A DNA stretch of 64,000 nucleotides from Pseudoscleropodium purum (lineage: Eukaryota; Streptophyta; Bryopsida; Hypnales; Brachytheciaceae): assembly GCA_963969395.1 (NCBI GenBank), contig OZ017795.1, positions 13,950,001 through 14,014,000 on the forward strand, written 5' to 3'. Of this stretch, positions 1 through 12,873 are shown one piece after another. How positions within the stretch are numbered: the stretch's first letter is position 1; every line of letters begins with the position of its first letter. The translations under genes were made by a program, and so were the position numbers. The notes under the pieces are model-generated. The model ran no database searches, was not told where the DNA came from, and was given only the letters and a program-made list of their open reading frames with translations.

Positions 1-2321
1 TAGAATTTGATAGCTAATTTGTTCCTTCCTCTACATAGGGATTAGCATCTATTCAGTCCGTTTTAGGTTACAATGTGTTAGAAGTACCTATTTCAAATAA
101 CTTAAGCATTTCAACCTAAGTGATGTGGGAAAGTCATGGCGAACTGAGTTCAATGTGTGGGAAAATAAGTATGTGGAAGAATGCCAAAAATAAAAATAAA
201 AATAAAAATCTCCAAAAATGAATATTTTATTGAATTTAAAAATGAATTTTACACTTACACCTATTTCAATTTCATAGACTCACCTATTATGGTTAGCTTT
301 GGCACTTCTTCCTAGGCCAAGAGGGAAGTGAGATGAATGGACAAGAAGGTACAAATCAAGAATCTTTTTCAATGACCATTGCATTTAATTGTTGTCTACA
401 CTAGGTTACCCTACGAAGCAACTACAAGGGGCCTATTCGAAATAGGTACTTCTACCTTACTCCCAATCATCCTCTACAACTTGCAAATCCTTTCTTTTCA
501 ATTTTTTTTAATGCCACTCACTCTCAAGGTAGTTGATGCATGTTAGACTTGAAGATAGGACATTGCACTATACTCCGTAAACTAGTTCTGATATCATTGG
601 TTGGAAGTTCTCCTGGAACGGCGCAGGGGAGGAACATGGAGGGGCTGGAATATCAATCATGGGGGCGAGGAATTAATGCCCGAACGTGGTGAACTCAGGG
701 ATAAAGGAATGGATGAATGGGGGTGTAATGGATGATAGTCATCAACCCTTTGCATTCTTCTCATCAATCCCCTTTCTAAATTTTCATTTACTGCATAGCT
801 ATTGACGGCAAATCAGTGCACCGAGTGCTAGTAAAATTTATGAAGTTTAGTTACATTACAAACGCTGCTGCAATGCTATTGAGGCTCAGTTATAAGTTAT
901 AACATAGCAAGGTCAATGCATTTGCATCATTCTATTGCACATGCCTGACCAGTATTTCAGCTTCATTTTGGAGCATTCGCATATCGCACCTACCTGTGTT
1001 CTTTGTCCGAATAGTATTTGTGACTGCCCTTTATTCTATTTTACAATTGTGCAAAATTATACCTGTACAACACATCTACTCGGAAATAAGTAAACTTCTG
1101 ACCGCCTCAATGTGCTAAAGGTACTGCACAGGGTTGTAATACTCCAATCTTCCGTTCAATTAGTCATTCAAGTAAATGTGAAGGTTGGCAAGTCAGCCTT
1201 CTTTGTTGAAGAACTTGCAATTGATGGCCGTAAGCATGAGGTGACTAATATTTTTCATACGAAGAGGATTCAAGCCTTACAGCGAGAGAAACAGAGGAAT
1301 CAAGAAATTAATGGCATAATTACGCATTCCATTGTCATCAAGTAGGGCAAGATAGGTGTACATGTCAGGCATTACAATGCCTGGCAGGCAAATACAAAAG
1401 TATACATGCATACAGTCAGAGTGAACCCCAGATCGAGTCCTTGTCTCAAAATAAACTCGTTCAATTAACAGTTGAACGTACTTCAATTTCCATGACCCAA
1501 GATCATGTTCAAACTAAGACAAACACGCAACTGCAATGACCGATCTACTGACCCATTCCGCAATCTAAAGTAATTTATTCTACTTTATGTAGGAGCGCGT
1601 GCATTTTTATCTAAGCATCGGGCAGGCTCCACACGGGAATTGTAATACAGCATGGTTTGTAGTCCACTCCAAATCGTACGTCAGTAGCCCTTCTTTCTTG
1701 CTACTCCGACGCCAATCGATTTGCCCACAGACCAATCACTTAAGCATGACCTCCGGGAATTAACTGGCCTGCACATTCCATATAATCACCGTCATTAGCA
1801 AGTAATTAACTAAATGAGTGATATAATTCACAAAGTAAACTCTTCTGCACACCAATATAGCAACACCTCTGAAATAACTAAGCTTAGCTTTTAATAAGCA
1901 GCTGATTCACTCGATAAGTAATATTCGCAAAACTCTTATGCACAATAATCTAAAACCACCTCTGAAACAGCTTAGCTTACAAGTAGCAGCTCGCTTACTG
2001 CACTTTACTTGACAACTGAACCTGTATACTGGAAGTTTGTTCGTTCGACTGTCTGTCTATCTACGTAGGCAACTCAGCTACTCAAAACTCCACAATTTAG
2101 TACGATACAAAAGATTGCAGCAACGAGACCGAAACAGGGGTTGATGCATGTATGCAGAGAAATTCAATGAAGTCAGCCAAGTGAGCTGCATTGACGTCTG
2201 TCTGTGTCTGTCCCCGTGTCTGTCTATCTGCCTGCCTACGAAGACAACCCTGCTACTAAAATCTCCACGACCCAGCATTAATACAAAAGAACTTAACGAA
2301 GAGAACGAAGCAGGAGTTAAG
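1..2321. other. Intergenic, no supported gene
   Basis: AT-rich flank. A stretch at about 1150-1320 (+) reads open for some 55 codons (GKSAFFVEEL and following) but has no ATG and no family I recognise; it may be a decayed exon. Near 580 the bases GTTCTGATATCA resemble the complement of a plant retrotransposon primer-binding site, but no paired LTR is visible. The right half is filled by two tandem duplications listed separately. Confidence 0.5.
1837..2002. repeat. Two-copy tandem duplication, about 92 bp offset
   Basis: Copy 1 (1837-1918) and copy 2 (1929-2002) both run AAACTCTT.TGCAC, then CACCTCTGAAA, then CTTAGCTT and AGCAGCT in the same order. Copies are diverged by substitutions and small indels. 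Confidence 0.75.
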
Positions 2322-2350
2322 TTACTGCATTTCTGCTCAGAAGTTCAATC
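2047..2350. repeat. Two-copy tandem duplication, about 170 bp offset, with (GTCT)n
   Basis: Copy 1 (2047-2169) and copy 2 (about 2215-2350) share, in order, TGTCTGTCTATCT, GCTACT.AAA, CTCCAC, ATACAAAAGA, ACGAGA/AACGAAG, CAGG.GTT and a TTCAAT end. A (GTCT)n microsatellite lies at the start of each copy. It lies at the 3' end of the lipid-transfer-type gene and may be in its 3' UTR. Confidence 0.7.
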
Positions 2351-2806
2351 ACGGTAAGCAGCGCGCATTCATTCACGTGAACGTACTAAGAGTAAAGGAC
2401 GAGTTTGAGAGTGCATGCATTGCAAAAAATGGAGTTTAATTCGCTCGACCGCACAGCCGAGTTCGCATTCCAGCTTACCATTGCACTTGTATCCCGCCTT
2501 ATAGTTGAGATTACACTTCTGGGGAATGAGGATAGCGTAATTCAACTTCATGCCCGCCTGCTTCGCCAAGGGGTTGGTCACCGCCTGGCACAAGCACGCT
2601 TCTCCTTCCACAGTCCCTCCCTTCGCGTACGACGTCACGGCGCTGCAGCAGGCCGGTGTGGGCTGCACGCCATCTCTAGCTGCGGCCATGCACGGCAGCA
2701 TATTCCGAATGTTGTCGCAGACCGCATTGGCAGGGGGCACCATGGCCGCCATGGCCACCACCACCACCACCATGGCTACCGCCATCGCCACTGCACTCCT
2801 GGCCAT
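2322..2806 (-). CDS. Non-specific lipid-transfer-type protein (8-Cys), secreted
   Basis: A small secreted protein of the LTP/prolamin superfamily, whose members bind lipids in the apoplast. The ATG at 2806 is chosen because a strongly hydrophobic Ala/Val/Met signal peptide (residues 1-28, ending ANA) follows at once; the open frame extends further upstream without typical coding content. Mature Cys lie at 30, 39, 53, 54, 71, 73, 98 and 108, giving C-X8-C-X13-CC-X16-CXC-X24-C-X9-C, the complete eight-cysteine motif. One codon after the last Cys is a good donor (AATG|GTAAGC, exon end 2479), the place where many plant LTP genes have their intron; an acceptor before 2332 would add E-M-Q and a stop (stop 2322-2324). 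If unspliced, the frame runs on to 2369 with two extra Cys, which is less likely. The 3' exon is uncertain; the LTP call is firm. Subtype and ligand are not determined. Confidence 0.85.
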
Positions 2807-2954
2807 GACTGAGATCGACGATTCCAAAGAGGAGAGCTCAGTCAGAGTGAAATAAAGGGGAGCTGGGATCACTGTCAAGACTGAGTTGCGGTTCTGAAGA
2901 CTGTGAGGGACTGAGATGCAGCTGAGTCTGGGGAAATGGGGAGAGACCGTGGGG

Positions 2955-2965
2955 TTCATATAGAA
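2955..2965 (-). promoter_or_regulatory. Probable TATA box of the LTP-type gene
   Basis: On the minus strand the sequence reads TTCTATATGAA about 150 bp upstream of the ATG at 2806, a plausible TATA element in an otherwise GC-richer stretch. This is inferred from position and sequence only. Confidence 0.4.
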
Positions 2966-3892
2966 TGTGGCGACTGGGGGAATTGGGCCACTTGGCAGCA
3001 CCGCGTTGGCAAGGGGGCTCGATCGGAATGACCAGGGTGGGGAGGAAGCCAGCGCTAAGTTACAGGAGGCGAACTATCTTTACACCGAAGGGAAGGTAGG
3101 TAAGGCAACTCCCAAAGCGCCTCTTTTTGTGTCAGATCATAGTTGAGTTACTCGTCGAATATTAGATTTTCTTGGTGGGAACTGAAAGAGGATTTCAATG
3201 CACCAAAAAAGGGTTCATTTGGATTTTCCATGCAAAAGTTACAAAGGGTCAAAAAAATATAAAAAATTGTTGAGGTTATGAAATCATTCTTGAGTGGAGG
3301 TAGATATTGGTTAATTAGATGTCAATCTAGTGAAGATGGTGCTTTTGATACAATGGTGCATTTGGGTGTTATGACCTTAAATGCATCGATCCAAATACAA
3401 AGAATTCAACAAAATTTCTTTTATTCTATTGAAAAAGGTTTTTGGGGGGATTTCATTGGTAGTTAGAAGGGGATTCTAGATTTTGTTAGAATGTCATTTA
3501 GAGACACCTTATATGAATTGAACAATGAATTTTCAAAGTGTTGATTGAAAATAGGTGTTTCTAAAATTGACCTTAGACTCTCATGAACAATGAAAGTACA
3601 ATTTAGTGAGTAGTGACTTTCATTGTAAATATGACTTGTCCACCCACTTCTCTCACAAAATATCAATAAATTATTTCCTTCAATACACCATTTAGAGTTA
3701 TTATGATGGTAGATTGTGAATTAAAGTTTCATTGTTGTCATTGGATTTTTTTCAATTTTTGGCAAACCATCTTTTACATACTTTTGTAGATTCGGTTGCC
3801 TTGATCCTAGAATTAACAGAAAAATTTGGGCACTTTTATTTTTTAATTAATTTAAGCTGAACATTTCTATCGTAGTACAGTAGCCCTGTCCT

Positions 3893-3935
3893 TGCAATCA
3901 GAAATTGCATTTCATTTGTTTCCAATCAAAAAAAT
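3893..3935 (+). repeat. Retroelement-like 3' end, hairpin motif
   Basis: TTGCAATCAGAAATTGCATTTCATTTGTTTCC followed by an A-rich tract. It shares the core GCA(A)TGAAAT...ATTTCATTTGT with the copies at 6186 and 7768. The hairpin plus A tail resembles the 3' terminus of plant LINE/SINE elements; the family is not identified. Confidence 0.4.
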
Positions 3936-5101
3936 AAATTTAATCAAAGTTAATGTAATTATTGCACAAAGATTTTTGGGTCCCATTTCAAGGGTAGGTA
4001 GGGTGTCACAATGAGGTGTGGTTGCCATATGACATCTTCTGTGTGGCCTCTCACCTCAGCTGACACTGCAACTCCTCCGCCCATAAGTTCCAATTAATGG
4101 CAGGCAAGGGTCACCTTTCTTTTCAATGTCAGCTTCAATTGTACTGCACAGTGTTCAGAAACTTTTAATCAATGAACTTATGTCACAAAGCAATGCTATC
4201 ATAATACATGTGCCTGCAAGTCTGCAACTGAATTGATCAAATGCCGGGGGGATTCACAGTGAGTTTCACATGAAATCATTTCTGTTTTTTATAATAATAT
4301 TTGATCTATTTTTGTTGCTCAATCATGCAAATATCATATTCAACTCAGTGTGTATCTGTTGTGAAGATAGTGTTGTGTTTGATCAATGGATCCGTGGGTT
4401 CCTGCAGCTTCTGTGTATAGCTACAATAGCCTCAGACTCAATTTGGATTTGAGCATCATAAGGTATGATGCTAAGTCATTAATGTTGGTTGCAATTCTTG
4501 TGTACCTGGAAGCAGAAATTTTGAGTCAATAAGTTACTGACTGCAGGATTGCTGAGATTTGTGTTTCAGAACAATTGATGGATATTCATTGCAGCTGTGA
4601 CGGAAACATGGAGATCGAGCTTGTTTCAATGGTTTTGGCCTTTTGGCAAAACCACCAATTGGTATAAATGTAAAATGGAGCAACCTGGCTCTCTTTTTTC
4701 TGTTTACATTGTTGTTGTTTTCACTATGTATGGTGGCTCTGAATGTTGATTGAGCTAGGTTGTTGATTCTGGATTGAAATTGTTACTGTGGTAGCAGCAA
4801 CGCAATGTTGGCAATTTTCATTAGTCAAATTTGAGGAGAACAAATGACAACCTGAGAAGAGTCTGAACTTGGCAACATTCAGTGCACTACTTGTTGGGTG
4901 ATAACTGAGAGTGTCAATCTCCATTGCTGAACACAGGGTTTAACAGCAAAGGAAATTAACAGATCCCAAAGGAGAAATAGAAAGTGAAGAATGTCTTTTG
5001 CAAGGTTCCTAGGTACGCCTAAAATTGAATTCTTGAAAGCTCACTCTACTGAATGGTTCTTGAGCTCCTACAACCGAAAGCTAATCTTCTGCTTCTGTGT
5101 G

Positions 5102-5127
5102 TTTTTTTGACACAAATGAAACGATTC
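5102..5127 (-). repeat. Retroelement-like 3' end, minus orientation
   Basis: A T-tract followed by GACACAAATGAAACG, the same opening as the longer copy at 5585. Read on the minus strand it is CATTTGTGTC plus an A tail. Upstream element sequence probably extends to the right but is not recognisable. Confidence 0.4.
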
Positions 5128-5584
5128 TTATTCTTAGTGTATTTCTAAACACATGCATGGACCAATTCCATTGAAAGGGGAACAAAGTACAGAGAGCCAG
5201 AGGCGAACCTCGGTGAGAATTTCTAAAGCATTTTCAGACTACCACTACCAATTTAAAAGATGTGGACAAAGGCCTCAGTCACAAACCAAGCAAAGCCAGG
5301 CCAGGGAGCCCTGATTCAGAGTCCAAACTACGAAAAACCAGCCCATCTGAGGGGGAGTAAAACCTCGACAGGAAACGGAATTTTTTCCCCTAGTAACTTA
5401 TGAGTGTACAGCTAAGCAGCAGCATGAATCACCCAGCCATTCTCTGCTTCTGTTTGTAATTTCTGGGGATGCAACCGACTTTGCCCAACCTCGGAGAATG
5501 ATGTTATTAAGGAATCAGTGATGGTAGTCAGACAGCTGAGAGAGTATGTAACATACAGTCCTCCACCAACTGATGTGTTAAGTC

Positions 5585-5655
5585 TTTTTTTTTCTTTTTC
5601 TTTTTTTTTGACACAAATGAAATGAGATTTCATTGCATAAAATAAAATACAAAGC
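5585..5655 (-). repeat. Retroelement-like 3' end with A tail, minus orientation
   Basis: On the minus strand this reads GCAATGAAATCTCATTTCATT, then TGTGTC and a long A-rich tail. GAAATCTCATTTC can fold as a short stem. The best preserved copy of the dispersed hairpin motif. No reverse transcriptase reading frame is seen next to it. Confidence 0.5.
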
Positions 5656-6185
5656 ACCATCCACAGGTGGCCTGGTGAGAGACCTGAGGCGTTAAGTTAA
5701 GAGTCCTTTGTAAGTTGGAAGTTGTCCTTGTCAATGAATGAATGAATGAGCATGCATAATAAGCAAACGACCAGTGGCTCCAAATTATGCAGAATCATGG
5801 GGCAGGTCTCCGGAAGACCTGCTGTGTGGCTAGCTTGCCATTCAATTCATCACCCCTGCTTATCCGATCCAGATTCATCAGAGTCACCCCCCTGCCAACC
5901 TAATTAATTGCCTCCCGTCGAATTGATGCATTGCAGAATTGGAGATGAAGTGAGGACAGGCCTGAAGCATGCCACGCATTGTGTTGCGTCTGCTGGTAAG
6001 TCAATTCATTGGAGTGCCAGAGTCCGGCTGCTGCAACTCCACTCAGCAAGTACATCCTCTCTGCATGACTGGGTGCTGATGGACGGAACTTTCTGCAGTC
6101 AAATGAAGAAGTTATCTTAACTCAGTTAAAAAGCTTCTCACAGGGCATGCCACTTGTGTGTGGCTGGTGGTCTTGTGTTTTGCCC

Positions 6186-6226
6186 TTGCAATGAAATTCT
6201 GTTTCATTTGTTTCGTGTAACTTAAC
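6186..6226 (+). repeat. Retroelement-like 3' end, hairpin motif
   Basis: CTTGCAATGAAATTCTGTTTCATTTGTTTC: the same stem (GAAAT...TTTC) and trailing CATTTGTTTC as at 7768. The A tail is lost or absent here. Confidence 0.5.
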
Positions 6227-7767
6227 AATAAGTGGGACTTTAAGGTACTTCAGTGAGACTTATGAGGGAAATGAGTCACAATTTGACTCACAGCAATCAT
6301 CAGTGGTGAAGCTGCAAATATCTCCCACTTACAGAATTGGAATGTGGGTTTTCGCAGAAATTCGGCCAGGTTTGACATGTGCAACTTACGCAAGTGAGAT
6401 GGGCTTCTGGAAATGGAAATCAATACCAATCCTAGCCTTTAACTTAGAGTGAGCTTTGTGCTTTCCAATGTCACAATTTTGGTGCTTTCAGTTGAAGTGC
6501 TGTTAGCACAATGGAATTTTAATGGAATTTGTCAGCCAAAAATAAGAATAATGCACTGAGCCACTGACTGACTGAGCACAGTTTTCTCTGATTTTAATTG
6601 AACACTACTTATTCGGTAGTGAACTGTAATTTGCCGTTTGGTCACTTTAAGTTATTAAGCAGATTCCAGCCTTCCTCTGAGAGCTTCCCCATGGCAGCTC
6701 TGGAAACAGTCTCAAAAAAATTGGCAATGTAATTGATTTGTGTTATTGGCAGTGTATGAGTAGTCATAAGTTATGGTGGAGAGGTTGTTTTTACAAAGAA
6801 ACTCATTAGAAGATTTTAGAAGATTTTTTATGCCTTGAAAATGCTATGAACGCATTGTGAACATTGTCAGTAGTGCAGTTCAACGTGGTTGTGAGAGTGC
6901 CACATCACTTTCCAATTTTTTTTTATTTTTTAATTTCAACTTTTTTTTGCATTTCAAGAACTTAAATTTCTTCTTCTTTTTTGAAACTTTTTTTCTTGAT
7001 TGTCAACCATATCCTGTGCCATTGGGGAACAAGCCCAAATGACCCTTTACAGCCCTCAAATTTCCTCTAATGCATTGTTCATCATGAATCCTTGAAGAAT
7101 ATGGGATAAATTGAAGATGAAAATTTGATCACTCATTGTCAAAACTTAGGAATTGTGTTGAAATAGAATTTCAAACCTCATTTTGGCATAGTACATAATA
7201 GAATTTTTTTTTAATTTTAAAACCTCTAAATAAGGAAAAGTTGAAAAATGAAGATAACTTTCAAGTAGAGGCTCAAAATATCAAGTGTACCTTGGGAGAT
7301 AGAAGTTTTTATCATTTTTCAAATTTTCTTAGATAGAAAATTCTAAAAAAAAAGAAATTCTACTATATTTAAATGAAGTCTGGAACTCTACTTCAAACCC
7401 AATTCCTATTTTTGGACTTAACAAGGAGCACTTGAGCTCCTAATAATATCAATTTACATATACCATATTGGTTGTTCCGCCTCCTACGACCCCCACATGC
7501 CTATAAATACATTCTATTAACAATAAAAGAAAAATCAATGTAAAATTCAAATTCTTAGGATAGTTCATCAAGTAGATTATCACAAATTGAAAGTTAATTT
7601 CACAATTTTTTTTTTCTTGAAACATAATATTTACAGTTTGATTTTTGATCAACAAAACTACCTCACTGGGAGCATACCCTACTTGGCGAGAGCCTGTTTG
7701 GCAAGTCTGCCATGGTGATGCTCTAAAAAGCAAGGCAAATTGTGGCTGGCAGGTTGTTTTGTTTTCC

Positions 7768-7815
7768 TCTGCAATGAAATCCTGTTTCATTTGTTTAAAA
7801 AACGAACAAACAAAC
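7768..7815 (+). repeat. Retroelement-like 3' end, hairpin motif with A-rich tail
   Basis: CTGCAATGAAATCCTGTTTC followed by ATTTGTTTAAAAAACGAACAAAC, closely matching the copy at 6186. The A-rich tail supports a retroposed origin. Confidence 0.5.
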
Positions 7816-8432
7816 AGCAAAGGGCAAATTGGAAACTTGAATTGATGATCGCTGTGAGACACAATTATGATTGTGTGTACCTACTAGAGTTGCACCGCTC
7901 ACTATCAATCTCAATGGCACCCACAACACTCGAAAGAAAGCATGGCAGCAGCAGTCCACGTAAGCTTTATGACTGTACGCGATGTACCCCCACCCGGCCT
8001 TCCAAGTTCGTACGTAGCGGATGTGCGCGACCGTACATGTAAGAACACCGACCGCATTTATCACCAACTTCCAGCTTGCCCGTGTCAACTCCATCAATAA
8101 TAATGGACACACATACCGTTCGAGCTGAACCAGACAGTTAGAACTTGGTACATAACTGGAATTCTGACATTCTCAGCTATAAACTTAAAGTACAGGTTTG
8201 CTTTGTGTTTGTTTATTGATGGAAAAAAAAAAAAAAAAGGTATAAAATTTGTTTGGGTTCTTCAGTTTGAATGCCGGTGGTGGTACGGTAAACAAAAGAG
8301 ACAAAATGAACCCTTTGCTTCGAAGAAGAAGATCTGAAGAGGACAGAAGCATGCGGCCTCACGGGGAATCACTCCCCAACAACCAGATGCAGCCTGGCTG
8401 CAGGCCGAGTTTATAAGGTAGGCACCCCATAC

Positions 8433-8635
8433 TGACTACCACTTTTTATTTTTATTTTTATTTATTTTTAAGTAAACCAGTGTCAATTAAACAGCAAAGA
8501 GGGACAGAAGTACAAGTTTGATCCCAAACAGACTGCCACTTTTTATTTTTTATTTTTTATTTTTTATTTTTATTTAAAGAAAACTGGTGTCAATTGAACA
8601 GCAAAGAGGGAAGTGCAAATTTAATCTGGACCCAA
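8433..8635. repeat. Two-copy tandem duplication, 98 bp offset
   Basis: Copy 1 8433-8530 and copy 2 8531-8635 directly abut. Both read GACT.CCACTTTTTATTTTT, an expanded (T)nA tract, then A.ACTGGTGTCAATT.AACAGC and AAAGAGGGA. The internal TTTTTA tract differs in length between copies. Confidence 0.85.
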
Positions 8636-9604
8636 AACTGCCCATTAGAAGAGATTTGCAGCAAGGGGAAAAGGCCTAAAATGGCCCTATAGACAAGTTG
8701 AATTTCTTCTAATCCACTGTATTAGCTGTTGTGCCTAGTTTCTTTTATTGGATTGTTTCAAATTTTTCATCTTTTTTTCTTATTGGCAACTGAAACGTGA
8801 GGTTCCAAAGTACCAAAGAATGCGGTACCTTTCTTTCAAAAATAAAAATAAAAAATACCAAAAAATGCAACATTTAGATTTCGCTTATGCAAAAGTTTTG
8901 AAGGGTCAAAGTTTTTCTTGGTAGAGAGGTTTTGGGATCATTTCTTCTACATAGGTACTGTACATTATTGATTTTGGAGATATATGTTGAGTGATGATGG
9001 TAGTTATGGGTTAATGGCATATTTGGAAGGGAGGGGCACCTTATTTCCTTAGCTTTGGACTATAGAAAAAGTGATTTTGAATTCTTTCCTAGAGCTATTG
9101 ACACCTCTAGACATGGATAAAATGTGTAAATTGATGGAATGGGGTATTCATTCATTTGAAAGTGTGTATATTCATTCAAAAAAAGAAAGAACTTCTCTCA
9201 ATTTTGAACTACTTTTGAAGATTCATCCATTAATCCTAAAGGTTTTTGACTATGTTTTCACTAAAAACCCTCTAAATTGTCATTTCTAATACACATACCA
9301 AATTTTAGAAAGAAAAAAAAACTGGACAAATGTAGCTATAGGATCTTGTTGTATACTATTGGTGATTTGAAAAGATGTGAAAAAAAATTCAAAAATTTCC
9401 ACTTTGTAGATTGCAATATATTAGTGTTTGAATTAACAAAATCCTTTTTTCTTGGTCTTGCTAAAAACAGGCAATTGCACTTCACAATGTCACATTTGTA
9501 TAAAAAAGATGTCAAAAATGGTAGTCATTCTTTAGATTTTTAGATAATTACATACAAGTGAAGTACATAATTGAAATTTTTTAGATAATTTTGAGTTGTA
9601 TAGC

Positions 9605-9970
9605 ATATAGGAAAGAAACAATAAGTAGAAAAAAGTAGAGGATGATCCAAAATACTAAATTGTTAAAAATTTAGTTACAAAATTGAAAAATGTCAATTCC
9701 AATGGTTGTAAACTTGTAATTAATGTTGTAATAAACAATCTATATCATGTGATTTATTTATATTTTTTTGAACTGAAAATTGAGAAAAATGAAGGACTTC
9801 AAAGTTTATTTTAGAGTAGAGAATCCATATTAGCCTACAACTAAAATTCCTTCTAACTTTCATCTCATTAATCAAAATAAAATCATTCAAAGTTTTCCAT
9901 ATAAATATTATAATTTATGCATATATATAATCAATTTCAAATTTTTATTTCTTAAAAAAGTATTTTTTAA
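9605..9970. repeat. Dispersed AT-rich repeat, copy A
   Basis: About 365 bp that aligns by eye with 55105-55230 plus 55555-55760: shared blocks include AGTAGAAAAAAGTAGA, TCCAATGGTTGTAA, AACAATCTA, GGCTTCAAAGTTTAT (GGACTTCAAAGTTTAT here) and TCAATTTCAAATTTTTATTTC. Non-coding; element class unknown, possibly an internal part of a retrotransposon or a non-autonomous element. Confidence 0.65.
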
Positions 9971-12460
9971 GAAAATATTTGAGCTACCCAAACTACTTGC
10001 AAAATTAATAAAAACAATATATTATACAATGACTTTTTAACCATCATGTAGTCAAATGCTATGAAAATTTTGAGGCCTTGAAGTCACTTGTCCAACCCCT
10101 TGCAAGTTTGGTCCTTTAAGGGTTATGAAAGAAGAAATCTATTTTCGAATGTTTTCTCAAAACAAATTGTATCACCTTAGAACAAATTTTTGCTCTAGTA
10201 AATTCTAGTTGTAGAAACTTAGCCTTTCTTTGTTTGATGATACAATATTTTTTTTAATGTTCTACTAAAATCATTTTTATGAACTACATTACATTATTAA
10301 GGAAATCTAGTCAATCCTTGTAGTAAATATATAGAAACATTTGTATCCTTGGGCATTTGTATCCCCTGGCACTTTTAGCACATGTTTTGGTACAAAATCA
10401 TGTGGTGAGACCCTAACTCTCATTCATTTTTGGTACCTAGACTAATTTTAAAGAAAAAAAATCAAGCTCTTCAATACCCTTCTCCCAAGATTCATGTACT
10501 ATGTGAATCAACTATTTTCTTTTTGCCCATAAAGGTACATGCATGAATTCTCTAAACAATCTACAAGTTAAGAATTTTATAGAGAGGTTTTAAAATTTTG
10601 TCAATCTATTGCATATCAAATACAAGCAAATTAACATTTAAATGTTTAGATTTGGCATATGCATATTACACTTTAGAAGCTAATTCAATTAGTGTGCCTC
10701 ACAATAATAACACTAACTTGTACTAATTGACAAATTTGTGAATTTTTTAAACATACTATTGATGGTAGTTCACAATATTTTAGATAAAATAAATATAATT
10801 GTGGTTTACATCAATTTCATAATTTTCCATATAGTGTGATTTTAATCTGACCAACTTTCATCTATTTTTCATTTGCTTTCATCTCCATTTCATCTAATTT
10901 ACTGTAATTAGAGCACAATCATCTACAAATCATTCAATTAGAATAAAAAGATCTTGTATTATTTAAAATTTTACACCAATTTAATTAACCTGTGTAATAT
11001 GAACCTTGGCACTATAAATTTACCTTTCCACAAAGCATTATTATTATCTAATTCACCATATTGATCTATTGCTATACAAATTAATTCAATTAGTGCAAGA
11101 TCTACAAATTTTTTTATATCACATTTCTCTCTCTATATATATTAGAAACCATTTTATTTTCATATGTGAAGTGAATACTCAAAGAAGATGAAATCATTCA
11201 TTCTACTGTACAATGAATAGTAAAATTAGGTTGCCCATCACTAATTTCTTGACATTTTATACAATACAAATATTTATTGTTATTGTATAAGGATGCAATC
11301 ATTTTCATCAACCCTAGACTATATGTGTGGCATAAGGTCAGTGCATTGATTCAAGACCTCATTCAAAGAGTCTCCACATGGACAAGTGTTGAGTCATGAG
11401 TTAACTTTTCTTAGTAAGGTAACCTAAGGTAGAAACACCCAAAAGCAACCTTATCTCCATTCTTGTATCCTAGACTATTACAAAATCTATCCCCTAGCCT
11501 TCCATCAATATGTCCTACAAATGTTTAATTCTAATTTGTTTACATATTTGAAGAATACATACTTAACTTTCATTAGTTGACTACTAATTTTTGCAAATTT
11601 CAATTCAAGGTTCATGTATATGACAATTTCAATGGTTTAAGGAGCCAACACTTTAAAAGATCTTAAAAATTACCTTCCAAATCCAAAAAATCTATTTAAG
11701 AAAAATAATATTCATGATTTTCACTTGCTAATACTACAAAAATATCATTTTTAGGAAAAGGTGCCTCCAACTATGCTGAATTGCTTATATTGATGATTTC
11801 GGGTGTTTCCACTGTAATGTCACTAATTTCACTATTCTGAGTACCCATTGTTGCTAACAATCTAACATCCTCATTACCGCTGGGGTGACTTATCCCATTA
11901 CCGACTTATCCAATCAGTGTAGATGACACTAATTTTCAAAAGCCATACTATTTTAAATTATTACATGCTGATGAAAACATTCCATAGCTTTCTAAAAAAA
12001 ATGTTGGTTCAAGAAGGGGTTACTGAGGGCACAAAATTAGTGTCACTTAAGAAACAGAACTTTCTCTCTGAGTGATCGGTGCAGTCTGCTCAATTCCACA
12101 AAGAACATTTAAGTAAACAGAAGCAATGCTCAGCAAGGAACCAAGGTCAGGCCAGTCTAAACACATATAACAACGATAATTCACATGTCGAAGTATAATC
12201 ACACATCTACAAAGCACAGCCAAATTTCAGTGTAATTTTCGATTTGTATTAGCACTTGCTGCTTCGTCAGCTATCACAGACAGCTTACCTTTAATTCTAG
12301 AAAAAAACCTTCAGCAAGCACAGAGTCAACGTCTAGGCAACAATGCCAGTCTGAAAACAAAGTAACAAGGATAAAACGCATCTCAAACTATCTCTTATAC
12401 GGAGTATTAAATGCAAACAGTGTTATCAAACAGTGTTGCGTTCTCATCTGTCACGTACGG

Positions 12461-12873
12461 TTTCATTGCAAGGTTTCATCGAAAAGATGTTTCCAAGGAT
12501 GTCATCACATATTTTCTTTCTTTTGTTCTTGCTGTGAAAGCCAAAGAGGCTGAGAGGAAGGGACAGAAGCCCCCTTTCACATCAAAAAGATTACAGGTTA
12601 GGATCCCGGAGATGGGAGGGAACCGAGTAGTTCCAACGCCCATTAGCATTGTTACAAAAAAGAGGCGACCATTCCAAGTGGAAGGCTTTCTCAATGCAAT
12701 CTAAGGATTCGGGGTCTTTGACAGTACTGTGAAAGTGCCGCCAAATGACAACCCCAGCGTGAAGAGTAGCAATGCAAGTCTTTTGTTCTTGCTAAACCGT
12801 AATGACATGCAAACATCGATGAAACCTTGCAATGAAACCTTGCAATGAAACCTTGCAGCTTGATGAAACCTGC
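12461..12873. repeat. Inverted and tandem repeats in the 3' flank of the B3 gene
   Basis: The block TTTCATTGCAAGGTTTCATCG at about 12461-12482 recurs as its reverse complement at about 12816-12838, and the latter is part of a 13-bp tandem array (ATGAAACCTTGCA units at 12819, 12832 and 12845). TTTTGTTCTTGCT also occurs next to both arms (near 12525 and 12782). If the B3 transcript extends here, the arms could pair in its 3' UTR. Confidence 0.6.

Noticed and set aside
1112..1345. 77-codon plus frame
   Set aside because: Starts at GTG, no recognisable domain; the middle looks coding-like but cannot be supported.
2405..2855. Plus-strand open frames opposite the LTP-type gene
   Set aside because: They are mirror frames of a GC-rich coding exon; the minus frame has a signal peptide and all eight cysteines.
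9071..9543. Adjacent plus-strand frames of 72 and 88 codons
   Set aside because: Lys/Phe/Leu-rich products of AT-rich DNA, non-ATG start for the first, no domain.
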